This document shows positions 54,145 through 64,000 of a DNA stretch of 64,000 nucleotides, in pieces; position 1 is the stretch's first letter; each line of letters opens with the position of its first letter. The notes under the pieces were generated by a model. That model had not been told where the DNA came from. It saw nothing but the letters and a program-made list of their open reading frames with translations, and did not search any database. Source of the DNA: Paenibacillus tundrae (GTDB lineage Bacteria > Bacillota > Bacilli > Paenibacillales > Paenibacillaceae); the NCBI RefSeq assembly GCF_036884255.1, contig NZ_CP145605.1, positions 5,208,001 through 5,272,000 on the forward strand. Reading direction: 5' to 3'. The position numbers and the translations under genes are program-made.

Positions 54145-54816
54145 TTAATCCTCCTGGCTAATTACTTCTTCTTCGAAGCGCTCGATATTGTCGTTGGTAC
54201 CGATAATAACCATAATATCCCCAGTGTGGAGGGAGTCTAGCGCTGTTGGAGCGATGACAACGCCTGCCTCCTTCTGCAACGCAACAATGCTGCATCCAAA
54301 GCGCACACGCGCATTCAGTGAGGACAGCGTCTTGTTATGCAGGCAGTCAGGAACTTTCATTTCAACAATGCTGTAGTTATTGGATAGCTCGATGTAATCC
54401 AGCAGATTCGGAGTAACCAGCTGATGGGCAACCCGTACTCCCATATCCCGTTCAGGATATACGACACGGTCGATGCCGAGTTTATCCAGCGCACGGCCAT
54501 GAAGAACAGAGATAGCTTTTGCCACCACCGTTTTTACACCCAGCTCTTTTAACAAAATCGCAGTCAGGATACTTGTCTGAATATCGTCCCCAATGGCTAC
54601 GATACCACAGTCGAAATTCCGGATTCCGAGGGAGCGCAGCACTTCCTCATCTGTTGCATCAGCTACAACGGCATGTGTAACCAATTCACTGATATCTTCG
54701 ACAACCTCTTCGTTTTTGTCAATACCGAGAACCTCATAACCAAGTTCCATTAATTCCTGTGCCAAGCTGGAGCCAAACCGTCCAAGCCCAATCACTGCAA
54801 ACTGCTGTTTTTTCAT
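54145..54816 (-). CDS. ktrA: Potassium uptake regulatory subunit (KtrA/KtrC type)
   Basis: This 223-residue cytosolic RCK protein gates the KtrB potassium channel. The N-terminal Rossmann part has FAVIGLGRFGSSLAQELMELGYEVLGIDKNEE, then VVADATDEEVLRSLGI, and a C-terminal RCK_C domain (about 140-220) that in relatives binds cyclic di-AMP. It lies 17 bp behind the ktrB-like gene. Its relation to the KtrA or KtrC group is not decided. Confidence 0.92.
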   Translation of the reverse strand: MKKQQFAVIGLGRFGSSLAQELMELGYEVLGIDKNEEVVEDISELVTHAVVADATDEEVLRSLGIRNFDCGIVAIGDDIQTSILTAILLKELGVKTVVAKAISVLHGRALDKLGIDRVVYPERDMGVRVAHQLVTPNLLDYIELSNNYSIVEMKVPDCLHNKTLSSLNARVRFGCSIVALQKEAGVVIAPTALDSLHTGDIMVIIGTNDNIERFEEEVISQED

Positions 54817-54833
54817 CGTTCTTCACGAACCCC

Positions 54834-56174
54834 TTATCCAATAATCATTTTGCCTTCCGGGTACCTGTATAACTCTTTACCCTTTTTCTGCCCAAGTGCA
54901 TACGCTAGCGTAATCGGCCCGAGTCGGCCTGCAAACATGGTAAAACAAATTAATAGCTTGCCAAATGTGGTCAGCTTCAGTGTAAGTCCCATGGATAAAC
55001 CTACGGTGCCAAAGGCCGATGTCGTCTCAAATAAAATCATTAAGAAACTACTATCCTCTGTGGTGCTCAGTATCATCGTTACCGTTATAATGAGCAGCAG
55101 CGCAAGCAGTGTGATCGTAAGTGCTTTGAAGATCCGCTCCTGTACTAGCCTGTATCTAAAGAAGACGATATCCTCCCGACCACGCATCATGGCAATCACC
55201 GCACCGATCATAATCATGAACGTAGTTGTCTTAATTCCGCCCCCTGTTGAACCAGGGGATGCCCCAATAAACATTAATATAATCATGAAAAATTGCGTTG
55301 CCTGCCTCAAACCGGCAATATCCACCGTATTAGCACCAGCTGTTCGAGGTGTGACCGATTGAAAGAACGAACCGAGAATTTTGCCACCCCAATTCAGCCC
55401 ACCAAGTGTTCGCGGATTGTTGAATTCGAAGACAAAGATCACTAAAGCTCCCAATATAATAAGTAGACCCGTCGTTAACAGTACAACCTTGGAGTGCAAC
55501 GAGATCTTACGTGTCTTGTGGTAATCAATCAGGTCGGACAATACCACAAAGCCAATTCCCCCTGAAATAATCAGGAACATTGCCGTAAAGTTCACCAACG
55601 GATCATAGACATAACTCGTCAAACTGCGAAAATCACCAAACATATCAAATCCCGCGTTATTAAAAAGAGAGATCGCATGCCAATACCCGTAATACATAGC
55701 TTGACCTAGTGGCATATCAAATGACCATCGAATGGTGAATAATGTGCCGCATACCACTTCAATAATGAGAGAATATGCCACGACTTTACGAATAAGCCTT
55801 ACAATACCTTCCATCGTGTTCTGGTTCATCGCTTCCTGCAAAATAAGCCGTTCCCGCAAAGAAATTCTACGTTTAAATGCAATAGCCACGAGTGTGGCCA
55901 TCGTCATGAAGCCGAGTCCACCGATCTGAATCAACAAAGCTATAATGACTTGCCCAAGCACGGAGAAATGAGTACCTGTGTCTACAACTACCAGCCCAGT
56001 CACACATACGGCCGATGTTGCGGTGAATAGTGCATCAATAAATGGAAGGCCTTCCCCGCTCTGACTCGATGCTGGAAGCATCAACAGTAATGTTCCTAGC
56101 AGAATAATCCCAGCAAAGCCAAGCACCAGAATTCGAGGCGGGGATAGGTTCAGCCATTGAACATTTAATTTCAC
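54834..56174 (-). CDS. ktrB: Potassium transporter membrane subunit (KtrB/KtrD, TrkH family)
   Basis: This 446-residue protein has four M1-P-M2 repeats of the TrkH/KtrB type. Selectivity-filter-like segments are in ATSAVCVTGLVVVDTG, LFNNAGFDMFG, VTPRTAGANTVD and TSAFGTVGLSMGLT, each with the conserved Gly. The GTG start has AGAGGTGG upstream at a long distance, so its position is a bit uncertain. It forms a unit with the RCK subunit gene. No cyclic di-AMP riboswitch was recognised in the leader. Confidence 0.93.
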   Translation of the reverse strand: MKLNVQWLNLSPPRILVLGFAGIILLGTLLLMLPASSQSGEGLPFIDALFTATSAVCVTGLVVVDTGTHFSVLGQVIIALLIQIGGLGFMTMATLVAIAFKRRISLRERLILQEAMNQNTMEGIVRLIRKVVAYSLIIEVVCGTLFTIRWSFDMPLGQAMYYGYWHAISLFNNAGFDMFGDFRSLTSYVYDPLVNFTAMFLIISGGIGFVVLSDLIDYHKTRKISLHSKVVLLTTGLLIILGALVIFVFEFNNPRTLGGLNWGGKILGSFFQSVTPRTAGANTVDIAGLRQATQFFMIILMFIGASPGSTGGGIKTTTFMIMIGAVIAMMRGREDIVFFRYRLVQERIFKALTITLLALLLIITVTMILSTTEDSSFLMILFETTSAFGTVGLSMGLTLKLTTFGKLLICFTMFAGRLGPITLAYALGQKKGKELYRYPEGKMIIG

Positions 56175-56573
56175 TTATGGATCATCCACCTCTACTAAAA
56201 TGAAAACAACTCCACCATGTGGAGTTTCAACCTAAACGGTATGATTCGTATGAATTTAACGTATACATAGTTGTTGAACTATATTGTATTCGTTCCCTTA
56301 ATACGTTGCAGACATGCGGATTGTTACACATTTGCTTCAAAAATTATAATCGCTCGGACGTTTGCAAAACAAAACGATTTTTGAGTAAATAGCATCGAAT
56401 TTCGCCAAAAAGGGAAAAACTCAGATATCGGGATGGATCGATCTGATTATTTCGATCATTTTCATTCATTTTCAATGATTTACACAGCTTCTCGTTTCCT
56501 TATTGGCGTTCAAGGCTTCGCCTGTGATATCTTTACTTTAATATCCATATTAATAAAGGAGGAAATATACGAA
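56175..56573. other. Divergent intergenic region, ktrB and CPBP protease
   Basis: About 400 AT-rich bases with no recognised riboswitch and no open frame of credible coding character. The 47 codons in frame before the CPBP start have no ribosome site and are left out. Confidence 0.4.
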
Positions 56574-58271
56574 ATGAATCCCTTAGGGCAGCCTTTAGAA
56601 CTCAAAGCGAACTTTAAGCGTTTAGGGTTGCTTGCGGCGATCGGCCTGATTCTGTTTTTCGTTTTTCAGATTTTTCCAGCTACCTCATCTCAAACGACAG
56701 ACATCACGTCCACACCCGTTATAAGCAAGGAACAAGCAACTCAGTCAGCAAGGTCATTTGCTGCTTCCGTAGCCGATTATACCCTTCCTAGCAGTGAGGA
56801 AGAGCCTCTGGTAACGTACCAGACCCATTCGGATATATACGGTTATATGACCAAAACGAAGCAGTTAGATGCTTACAATAAGCAATGGGAGACTACCTAT
56901 CCTTATGATGTATACCGCGTACGTTTGGTAGATAACGATCGAGGCGGTTACTTAAATGTCGACGTACATATGAAGACTGGCAAAGTGGTCGGATTTACCC
57001 GCGAACTTCCTTCTTCCCTCTACGCTTCGGCTAATGTTGAAGAGGATCAACAGAAACGCAATGCGACCATTCGTGTGGCTGAAGGAAATATATCTTTAGA
57101 ACAGAAAGAACGTCTTGCATCAGGTATACTCACCGAATTCGGATATGAAATTCCCAAGCTCCAGTTAGATACACAGGACGGAGATGGTGGACTTAAATAT
57201 ACGGATCTAGATAAACAAATCGGGGACTCCCATCTAGAGTTAAACTTTACGTTTGAAAGTGGTGCGGTTCGTTCCTTTGAAGCTGTGTTCTCCGTGCCTG
57301 ACTCCCATACCCAGTATGTAAAAGATCAGACACGTCAGGCTAACTACATGACGTATGGTGGATACGCATTTTTGACGTTTGTACTCGGCGTACTGGCGAT
57401 CATCTACAGTATTCTAACAAGAGCACACACTTCATTTAAGAGAGGCATTATCTTATCCTTGATTTACTTTGCAGCTTCCGTCATTGGTACGTTGAACATG
57501 CTGCCACTCTTAAAATCTCAAGGATTAAACAGCTTCATGCTCAGCTTCCTCATGATTTTTCAGATTGGAATCACGCTCGTCATGAGTGCCACGATCTATC
57601 TATCGCTCGTTGCAGGTGATGGAATGTGGAGAAAAATCGGGCTGAACCCTTGGCCTCGTGCCAAAGAACCGGGATATGGTAAATATGTACTTCACAGTAT
57701 GTATACAGGTTATCTGTGGGCACTGATCTTGCTTGGCGTGCAGTCCATTCTCTTCTTCATCTTAGAGCGGAGTATTGGAACGTGGTCAACCACATCTGCT
57801 GATCAATCCACATACAATATGAGCTATGCATGGCTCTTCCCAATCATGGCTTGGATGGCAGGGATCGGAGAAGAGACCGTCTATCGTTTATTCGGTATCC
57901 GCATGATGCAGAAGATCGTGCGTAACACCTTTATCGCTTGTCTCATTCCGACCATCATCTGGGCGTTGGGACATACCTTGTATCCGATCTATCCGGTTAT
58001 TACACGTCCAATTGAATTAACTGTTATTGGACTTCTGTTCAGTTTCATTATGCTACGTCATGGCTTTATCGCGGTTGTCTTCAGCCATGTGATATTCAAC
58101 AGCCTCTTGATGGGTCTAAGCCTTGTCTTCATGGGCGACGCCTTCAACGTTTCAGCAGGTATCTTCTGGATTGTACTTCCTGCAATCGTGGGTTATATCA
58201 TCTATAAATGTAATCCAAACAAAAAAGAGAAGCCGTATGTCACGACTCCTCATCACGAAGTGCTGCAATAA
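56574..58271 (+). CDS. CPBP family intramembrane metalloprotease
   Basis: This 565-residue membrane protein has an N-terminal signal-like helix ([19 protein letters not shown]) and a large extracytoplasmic part of about 220 residues. About eight membrane helices follow. The protease motifs are EETVYRLFG (E-E-x-x-x-R), WALGHTLYP and FSHVIFN, the typical four-motif set of CPBP glutamic-type proteases of the CAAX family. AAAGGAGG precedes the selected ATG. The substrate is not known. The 3' end overlaps the convergent uvrC gene by 32 bp. Confidence 0.88.
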   Translation: MNPLGQPLELKANFKRLGLLAAIGLILFFVFQIFPATSSQTTDITSTPVISKEQATQSARSFAASVADYTLPSSEEEPLVTYQTHSDIYGYMTKTKQLDAYNKQWETTYPYDVYRVRLVDNDRGGYLNVDVHMKTGKVVGFTRELPSSLYASANVEEDQQKRNATIRVAEGNISLEQKERLASGILTEFGYEIPKLQLDTQDGDGGLKYTDLDKQIGDSHLELNFTFESGAVRSFEAVFSVPDSHTQYVKDQTRQANYMTYGGYAFLTFVLGVLAIIYSILTRAHTSFKRGIILSLIYFAASVIGTLNMLPLLKSQGLNSFMLSFLMIFQIGITLVMSATIYLSLVAGDGMWRKIGLNPWPRAKEPGYGKYVLHSMYTGYLWALILLGVQSILFFILERSIGTWSTTSADQSTYNMSYAWLFPIMAWMAGIGEETVYRLFGIRMMQKIVRNTFIACLIPTIIWALGHTLYPIYPVITRPIELTVIGLLFSFIMLRHGFIAVVFSHVIFNSLLMGLSLVFMGDAFNVSAGIFWIVLPAIVGYIIYKCNPNKKEKPYVTTPHHEVLQ

Positions 58272-60351
58272 TCTGTTTTGCCAGCTTGTCACCAATAGAT
58301 AGAGGCCGGAAGTCTTCGACGCTGGCCTCTTTTATTTTGCGTAAAGAGCCGAAGTGCTTGAGTAAAAGCTTACGTCTTTTCTCTCCTATGCCCGGAATAG
58401 AATCCAGACGTGAAGTTACCATTGATTTGCCACGTTGCTCTCGGTGGAACGAAATGGCGAATCGGTGAACCTCTTCTTGAATACGTTGCAGCAAATAAAA
58501 TTCTTGGCTATCTCGCGGTAAAGAAATAACCTCCGGTGGATTGCCGATCATCAGTTGTGATGTTTTGTGTTTGGCATCCTTCACCAGACCACATACAGGA
58601 ATAAATAACCCTAATTCGTTCTCCAGCACATCCACTGCGGCAGAGATCTGTCCTTTACCTCCGTCCACTACGATCAGATCAGGCTGAGTCAGGTTCTCTT
58701 TCAATACACGTTCGTATCTACGACGAATAACCTCTCTCATCGTCTCATAATCATCAGGACCTTCAACCGAACGAACCTTGTACTTACGGTATTCCTTCTT
58801 ATCCGGTTTGCCATCTGTAAACACAATCATAGCGGAAACCGGATTGGTTCCTTGAATGTTCGAGTTATCAAACGCTTCAATTCGGCGTAACTGCTCCAGC
58901 CCGATCCAGCGACCTAGACCTTCTGAAGCTTTGGATGTCCGCTCTTCGTTACGTTCGATTAATCTGAATTTCTCTTCCAACGCCACGCGTGCATTGTCCA
59001 CAGCCATCGTAATCATCTGCCGTTTCAATCCGCGTTGCGGAATGTGAACCTTAATCTCGAGCCATTCTTGTAACGCAGCAGCTGCCTGAGCTGGCTCTTC
59101 CAAACCTGCGGGCTGCAATTCTCGCGGTGCGGAATTTGACTCCAATTCGTTATGCTCGGAACCTTCCGTAGAATCCGTTGACTCTTCTAGCACTGACTGA
59201 TTCTGTGCTGGCTCCAGATTAGTTTCATAGGTTGCTGACGTTTCTGCCACAAGAGGTTCATCGGTGTTCACCTGCCACTGTGTGCTCTCCTCTGTCATCT
59301 CCGTGGTTACTGCCGCAGAGCTCACCACTTCGGAGTCGGCCTCGCTCTGAACATTGTCAGCCACTTCCAGGTCTTTAGGCATGTCAGGCAATAAAATCTC
59401 TTGCGGTAATGCCGGGTTATCGCTGTAATACTGAGTCACGTAGGACATGAAATCACCGTACGCTTCACCGTAAAACGGAAAAGTGGATACGTGACGTTCG
59501 ATCATCTTACCCTGACGCATATATAGAATCTGGACACACATCCAGCCTTTATCAATAGCAAAACCAAATACATCACGGTCTCTAGCGTCCGCCATGGTGA
59601 TCTTCTGTTTTTCCATAATTGCATCAATGGCAATAACCTGATCACGCAGCTCTTTAGCGCGTTCAAAATACAGATCCTCAGCTGCCTCCTGCATTTTGCG
59701 CTGTAGATCCTTCTTAATCTCTTCATGCCCACCGCTTAGGAAGGAACCAATCTCCTGCGAGATCTGATCATACTGCTCTTTGCCAACTTCCTCCACACAA
59801 GGTGCAAGACATTGACCCATGTGAAAATAGAGACAGACCTCCTTCGGCATCACTCCGCATTTACGTAATGGATACATCCGATCCAATAGTTTTTTCGTTT
59901 GATGTGCCGCGTACGAGTTGGGATACGGCCCAAAATATTTGGCTTTATCTTTGAGCACCCGTCGTGTTACCTCAAGCCGTGGATGCTTTTCATTCGTAAT
60001 TTTGAGATAGGGAAAGGTCTTATCATCTTTAAGCAATACGTTATATCGCGGCATATGCTTCTTGATTAGATTACATTCTAGAATAAGTGCTTCCATGTTA
60101 CTGCCAGTTACGATGTATTCAAAATCGCGAATTTCAGATACAAGGCGCTGCGTTTTACCATTATGACTACCCATAAAATAAGACTTAACCCGGTTTTTCA
60201 GAACCTTCGCTTTACCTACATAAATAATCGTACCTTCTTTGTTCTTCATCAGATAACAGCCAGACATATCCGGCAACAACGCCAGCTTGTGACGTATTTG
60301 CTCTAGTGCTTTTTCTTGCTCTTGTAAATCCGTCATAAATTCATCCATCAC
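58240..60351 (-). CDS. uvrC: Excinuclease ABC subunit C with acidic insertion
   Basis: UvrC makes both incisions in nucleotide excision repair. Visible domains are the GIY-YIG nuclease ([20 protein letters not shown], residues 30-49), the Cys cluster C-165/C-173/C-181/C-185, a UVR motif (about 214-240), the RNase H-like domain ([22 protein letters not shown]) and helix-hairpin-helix repeats at the end ([19 protein letters not shown]). At 703 residues it is about 100 longer than usual, because of an acidic Ser/Thr/Glu-rich insertion at about 328-425. AAGGAGG precedes a GTG-ATG pair, so the start is uncertain by one codon. Confidence 0.95.
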   Translation of the reverse strand: MMDEFMTDLQEQEKALEQIRHKLALLPDMSGCYLMKNKEGTIIYVGKAKVLKNRVKSYFMGSHNGKTQRLVSEIRDFEYIVTGSNMEALILECNLIKKHMPRYNVLLKDDKTFPYLKITNEKHPRLEVTRRVLKDKAKYFGPYPNSYAAHQTKKLLDRMYPLRKCGVMPKEVCLYFHMGQCLAPCVEEVGKEQYDQISQEIGSFLSGGHEEIKKDLQRKMQEAAEDLYFERAKELRDQVIAIDAIMEKQKITMADARDRDVFGFAIDKGWMCVQILYMRQGKMIERHVSTFPFYGEAYGDFMSYVTQYYSDNPALPQEILLPDMPKDLEVADNVQSEADSEVVSSAAVTTEMTEESTQWQVNTDEPLVAETSATYETNLEPAQNQSVLEESTDSTEGSEHNELESNSAPRELQPAGLEEPAQAAAALQEWLEIKVHIPQRGLKRQMITMAVDNARVALEEKFRLIERNEERTSKASEGLGRWIGLEQLRRIEAFDNSNIQGTNPVSAMIVFTDGKPDKKEYRKYKVRSVEGPDDYETMREVIRRRYERVLKENLTQPDLIVVDGGKGQISAAVDVLENELGLFIPVCGLVKDAKHKTSQLMIGNPPEVISLPRDSQEFYLLQRIQEEVHRFAISFHREQRGKSMVTSRLDSIPGIGEKRRKLLLKHFGSLRKIKEASVEDFRPLSIGDKLAKQIIAALRDEES

Positions 60352-60387
60352 TTGGTGAATCCTCCTTCCCCGAAAAGTACCTCTTAT

Positions 60388-60607
60388 AGAGGTTGTTCAA
60401 AAAGTCCGCTTTGATTAAGAAGCATGCCTAACGGCATGATCAGCGTCGAATATGGAATTCAGCCGAAATAAGTGGATTCTTACGCAGCTTGTTTCCTTCG
60501 GAAAAATGTAGTTGCTCACGTAGTCTTGCCTACGCTCCGCTACTCCATTTCTATCTTCATCCCATCTTCTTGGTACTGAAAACCACCCTTTTTGAACACG
60601 CACTTAT
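60388..60607. repeat. Full-length GTTCAAAAAG interspersed repeat (copy B)
   Basis: This 220-bp copy is in the opposite orientation to copy A at about 15.5 kb and has the same ends (GGTTGTTCAAAAAGTCCGC; CCCTTTTTGAACACGCACTTA). The same interior segments are present, such as TACGCTCCGCTACTCCATTT and GTAGTTGCTCACGTAG. It lies between trxA and uvrC. Frames inside it are not genes. Confidence 0.87.
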
Positions 60608-60653
60608 AATGAATAGTATACTTTATATTGTCCTATATGATAGCATTCGACGC

Positions 60654-60683
60654 AAAACGCCCCCGGCATATAAACCGGAGGCG
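60654..60683 (-). terminator. Terminator of trxA
   Basis: On the minus strand CGCCTCCGG and CCGGGGGCG (one G-U pair) close an eight-base loop and are followed by TTTT. Confidence 0.83.
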
Positions 60684-60701
60684 AACGTTAAGCCTAATGT
60701 C

Positions 60702-61019
60702 TTATTGGTGTTTCTCAATAATTCCTTTGAGTGCATCTTTGGAGTTCAGACCAACAACTTTATCAACCGGTTGACCGTCTTTGAAGAAGATCAATGTTGG
60801 AATGCTCATTACGCCAAAGCGAGAAGCAGATTCCGGATTTTCATCCACATTGACTTTTGCAATTTTCACTGCATCGCCAACTTCAGTGGACAGCTCTTCC
60901 AGGATTGGAGCGAGCATTTTACAAGGACCGCACCAAGGCGCCCAGAAATCAACAAGAACCGTTCCTTCTCCTTCGACTTCAGTGTTAAAGGATTGATCGG
61001 ATACGTTAACAATAGCCAT
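60702..61019 (-). CDS. trxA: Thioredoxin
   Basis: This 105-residue cytosolic thiol-disulfide reductase has the active site WCGPCK at about residues 28-33, DFWAPWCGPCKMLAPILEEL in full, the cis-Pro strand GVMSIPTLIFFKDG and a last helix. Its length and sequence are typical for TrxA. AAGGAGG precedes the ATG, and it is a single-gene unit with its own terminator. Confidence 0.96.
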   Translation of the reverse strand: MAIVNVSDQSFNTEVEGEGTVLVDFWAPWCGPCKMLAPILEELSTEVGDAVKIAKVNVDENPESASRFGVMSIPTLIFFKDGQPVDKVVGLNSKDALKGIIEKHQ

Positions 61020-61270
61020 GATAATTGTCCTCCTTATATATGCTTACGGTTATTATAACCTGTAACGTCGTGAACGACACTTCCAGTATAACACATGTAC
61101 TCTTGACTTGTGAAATGAACGGAACAATGTTCATCTATCGAACATCAAATCTTCATAATTATTGATTTCAGGTGTAAATGCAAAATCTTTACAAACGCTT
61201 TCTTTTCCAAGTATACTGGACTTACTCCGGGTTTCAGCCTTAGCTGTTTATCCCCAAAGGAGGCAATCAC

Positions 61271-61426
61271 ATGGATGCAAATGTGCGGATCAGTGACCCG
61301 CGTGAACATGTCAACGAAGAACCACGTAACGATCTATTTGATCTGATTGCGGGTGTAGCTGGCATGGGTGGCCTAATGACAGTGATCTTCTTCGGTATGG
61401 TTATCTTCAAATTCCTAACCGAATAG
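61271..61426 (+). CDS. Small single-pass membrane protein of unknown function (51 aa)
   Basis: This 51-residue peptide has an acidic N-terminal half (MDANVRISDPREHVNEEPRN) and one hydrophobic segment of about 25 residues (LIAGVAGMGGLMTVIFFGMV) near the C-terminus. AAAGGAGG is spaced seven bases before the ATG and a strong terminator follows, which supports a real gene. It lies between trxA (divergent) and dnaI (convergent). I do not recognise a family. Confidence 0.75.
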   Translation: MDANVRISDPREHVNEEPRNDLFDLIAGVAGMGGLMTVIFFGMVIFKFLTE

Positions 61427-61451
61427 AACACTGACAGTCACACGCAAGATC

Positions 61452-61492
61452 CAAAAAAGCCTGGCTTTCGCATTGCGAAAACCGGGCTTTTT
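61452..61492. terminator. Bidirectional terminator after the small membrane protein gene
   Basis: AAAAAGCC-GG and CC-GGCTTTTT arms extend into TTTCGC/GCGAAA with a short loop. A and T runs on both sides can also end dnaI transcription arriving on the minus strand. Confidence 0.87.
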
Positions 61493-61530
61493 ACTGAACA
61501 CTTTTTATTCTTAGTTCAAGCAGATCCGAA

Positions 61531-62481
61531 TCAACGTTTACCCCGTTGATTCTCCCCACGAACGGATACAACATCTACAAATGGACGAATCCGATCCATC
61601 AAACGCTGACCTTTGTTCATTTCCTCACCGTCTTTGCTTGTGAAGCTCAGATGTTTCTCTAGCCCCTCCAAGTTATAATTCGATGTGTAGAACGTAGGCT
61701 TGCGATTCATACGGTAGTTCAATATGGAACCCATCACATGGTCACGAACCCATGGATTCAGATTCTCAGCTCCAATATCATCAAAGATCAGTAGGTCACA
61801 GCTCTTCAGAATATCTGTCGTTTCCTTAACCTTCTGTCCATCCGTAATCATCGATTTGAGATCCTCTACAAAATCAGGCATATAAATGATAACACCTGTA
61901 TGACCGGCAACCGCCAGCTCGTGCAACAAATAACACATGAGAAACGTCTTGCCTGTTCCAAATGATCCTTCCAGGAACAGACCTTGAGGAGACAACCCGT
62001 TCTCCTTAGTCTCGTTAATATAACGCAGAACACGATTTACCGCCGGTGCACGCATCCGATCCTTGCCCATAATTTCCACATCATCATAACCCGCATTTAG
62101 GGCACGCTCATCCACATAGAAACTACGTATTCTTTGTTTAATCAGATGTTCATTCTGCCGAGCAATATGTTTGGAGCAAGGTGCTTTTTTATCTATAATT
62201 TCGGGTTTGCCGTTAAAATGCTCTACTTCCAGCTTGCAAAAATGACCCTGAAAATCGTTAGGACAGTTGTCCAGTCCCGGACAATTCGCACAGTTCTTAG
62301 AATCTTTGGCATACTGAAACAGCTTGCTCAGATCAGTCATCATCTGTGTATCTTTCAGTTCAGGATGACTCGCACGGAACTCGCGTACGTATGGATCATC
62401 CATCAATTCTGCCGCAATTCGCCGAGACTGCTCACGAAAGGAAGGGTTAAGCTGCTGAAGCAGTCCTCCCAAGGATTCCAT
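61531..62481 (-). CDS. dnaI: Primosomal protein DnaI, replicative helicase loader
   Basis: This 316-residue AAA+ protein loads the DnaC helicase in Bacillus-type replication restart and initiation. The N-terminal domain has the zinc Cys cluster CANCPGLDNCPNDFQGHFC, and the AAA+ part has Walker A EGSFGTGKTFL, Walker B LLIFDDIGAE and a sensor segment PTFYTSNYNL. The ATG follows AGGGGGCTTGAAGCC. In B. subtilis dnaI follows dnaB; here a mannosidase gene is upstream on the same strand instead, so dnaB is elsewhere. Confidence 0.93.
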   Translation of the reverse strand: MESLGGLLQQLNPSFREQSRRIAAELMDDPYVREFRASHPELKDTQMMTDLSKLFQYAKDSKNCANCPGLDNCPNDFQGHFCKLEVEHFNGKPEIIDKKAPCSKHIARQNEHLIKQRIRSFYVDERALNAGYDDVEIMGKDRMRAPAVNRVLRYINETKENGLSPQGLFLEGSFGTGKTFLMCYLLHELAVAGHTGVIIYMPDFVEDLKSMITDGQKVKETTDILKSCDLLIFDDIGAENLNPWVRDHVMGSILNYRMNRKPTFYTSNYNLEGLEKHLSFTSKDGEEMNKGQRLMDRIRPFVDVVSVRGENQRGKR

Positions 62482-62703
62482 GGCTTCAAGCCCCCTTAAT
62501 GGTGTCTGTATAGAATGAACAATGAAGCGTTATTATACCATTACAATGGCAGAGTAACCTTCAATCGCTTTGTAATTCTACTGTTCATTCTATAGAAAAG
62601 CAACCAATAACTCAACTGAAACTGAGCGGATACCTCTGGAAAATAGCACAATCCCTCTATACGATACAGTTGTCAGATCCTACAAACTAGAAGCCTGCAC
62701 TTA
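62482..62703. other. Spacer between mannosidase gene and dnaI
   Basis: About 220 AT-rich bases, probably containing the dnaI promoter. No clear boxes or terminator were recognised. Confidence 0.3.
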
Positions 62704-64000
62704 TTAACGCCGAAGACCCACGGTTACAATTTCACATGCTCCCGTCTGCATGATCCATTCCTTGCTTGCAAAGGATACAGATGAAGCCCCTTCAATCTGG
62801 CTAGCCTCATACGTCTCTCCCTCTTCCTCCAGTACATTGCTCTTATACATGGCTTCCCATGAAAGTGAGCTTGTCGGAGTTGCAGCAAGTCTCAGTGTAG
62901 TCGCTTCTGTTGTCATGTTGTACCAGCGAAGCATCAGATCTCCTGAATCCGTATTGACCTTGAGTGATGAAAATGCCAACCCTTCCCCTTCCCATGCAAG
63001 TAGGGAATGACTAGGTGTGAGATCACCCGGGTGTACTTCAGTTTGTACCCGTGTCCACGGCACTTGGAACTGATAAGCCTCAATATATGCATCTGCAGAT
63101 GCGGTACGCCCATGATGCGGGATGATCTCCAGTTGAAACGAATGCTCGCCCAGACATTGGGCTTCTGGTGTCGGGAACAATCCCCAGTCTCCGAGTTCAC
63201 CGACAGCTCGCAGTAAGGTAACGGCGATCGTATTACGTCCATCCTGAAGGACTTCATACTCGTTCAGACCCAAGTTGGCAACGACTAATCCGGCCTGGTC
63301 TTCACTCACATTCACAAAGCTCTGCTGATGCTGCGTATTGCTAGGATTTTGCCACTCTGGTGCAGGGATATTGTCCCTTGTAGTGATTTCGAACATAGAA
63401 TCCGCATGGTGCACAGCGGTCTTCAGATCCGTTGGGAAAAGAGCCCGCACCCGATGATCCTTCGCTTGATTGTTAAAGGTCGTTTCCATGTGAATTCCTT
63501 TTCCACTTCGACTGAGCGATACAACCGTACGAATCTTAAACGGGATCATTCTTGCCGAACGTTGCGCTTTGCGGTATGGATAATAGATCAATTCCCGTTG
63601 CTCACGATCCAGTAACTCATCTGCAGACTCAGGAACTTCCCAATGATGAACAATTTCGTAAGAGACACGATAGGCTGTATCCTCAATGACTCGAATCTCT
63701 GCCACAAGATCTTGTGTTGTCCTAGCCACTTCGTTTTCTGGCTGTTTGAACATATACTCATTCCCGATATCGCCAACATCCTCGTATATACCAAGGTCAT
63801 GATATGTGCGACCTGTCTGTTTATCTGTGATCGAGAACGAACCGTTGTCTGCAATGACTACCGACAGATATACATTTTCCATACCACGCTCTTTATGCTG
63901 TAATGTGGCTCCATTTGAAAGTTGTCCATCATAAACTTCTTCATTAGATATCCCTTCACTGCGAACCCAGGCATATGCCTTCAAGCCAAGTGCAGGCACT
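62704..64000 (-). CDS. GH38-type alpha-mannosidase, C-terminal part, 5' end outside window
   Basis: The visible 432 codons are the C-terminal beta-sandwich region of a GH38 alpha-mannosidase: ENVYLSVVIADNGSFSITDKQTGRTYHDLGIYEDVGDIGNEYMF, EYQ-like strand pairs, HMETTFNNQAKDHRVRALFPTDL, and ADAYIEAYQFQVPWTRVQT. The catalytic domain would be beyond the right edge, so activity and start cannot be judged. The frame stays open to the window end. It may take part in degrading plant or fungal mannosides. Confidence 0.85.
   Translation of the reverse strand, partial: VPALGLKAYAWVRSEGISNEEVYDGQLSNGATLQHKERGMENVYLSVVIADNGSFSITDKQTGRTYHDLGIYEDVGDIGNEYMFKQPENEVARTTQDLVAEIRVIEDTAYRVSYEIVHHWEVPESADELLDREQRELIYYPYRKAQRSARMIPFKIRTVVSLSRSGKGIHMETTFNNQAKDHRVRALFPTDLKTAVHHADSMFEITTRDNIPAPEWQNPSNTQHQQSFVNVSEDQAGLVVANLGLNEYEVLQDGRNTIAVTLLRAVGELGDWGLFPTPEAQCLGEHSFQLEIIPHHGRTASADAYIEAYQFQVPWTRVQTEVHPGDLTPSHSLLAWEGEGLAFSSLKVNTDSGDLMLRWYNMTTEATTLRLAATPTSSLSWEAMYKSNVLEEEGETYEASQIEGASSVSFASKEWIMQTGACEIVTVGLRR

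Overview
The window looks like chromosomal DNA of a spore-forming Firmicute, most probably Paenibacillus or a close relative (inference). The grounds are the moderate GC content, strong AGGAGG-type ribosome binding sites, spore-associated genes (a YheC/YheD-type ATP-grasp protein, a YjcZ-type peptide), a Bacillus-style sdhCAB operon, KtrAB, EcsAB and DnaI. No rRNA, tRNA, prophage, transposase or CRISPR array was seen.

Layout. (1) 1-4.7 kb, minus strand: an opine-metallophore operon (cntK, cntL, cntM, cntA; the rest of the transporter lies beyond the left edge). It has a sigma-A promoter and a perfect 21-bp Zur-type palindrome just downstream of it, so it is very likely a zinc-starvation operon. 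(2) 4.9-5.6 kb: a biotin protein ligase without a DNA-binding domain. (3) 5.9-16 kb, minus: an organosulfur-salvage cluster resembling the Bacillus ytm/cmo operon. It encodes a glutaredoxin, two flavin-dependent monooxygenases, an FMN reductase, a peptide-type ABC importer without ATPases, a LysR regulator and an M20 amidohydrolase. (4) 16.3-23.4 kb, minus: a six-gene glycosylation operon (four GT2 enzymes, a nucleotidyltransferase and a GT-D-fold protein with a very GC-rich basic N-terminus). (5) 24-32.4 kb: a secreted thermolysin-type protease, a 1434-residue protein carrying 99 uninterrupted decapeptide repeats, a YheC/YheD-type protein and phosphatidylserine decarboxylase. Regions 4 and 5 together may form a spore-surface fibre and its glycosylation system. 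(6) 32.8-49 kb: regulators (AraC, MocR, LysR), aminotransferase, YjcZ-type peptide followed by a structured possible RNA, EcsAB, a DEAD-box helicase, SDR, CheX, VOC, PHP phosphatase, GNAT and two metallophosphoesterases. (7) 49-64 kb: sdhCAB with a divergent LysR gene, ktrAB, a CPBP protease, uvrC with an acidic insertion, trxA, a 51-residue membrane peptide, dnaI and the 3' part of a GH38-type alpha-mannosidase.

A family of short interspersed repeats with GTTCAAAAAG terminal inverted repeats occurs at least six times, in full-length and internally deleted forms, mostly in operon spacers and sometimes directly on stop codons. Protein functions rest on motifs and family resemblance read by eye; no database search was run.
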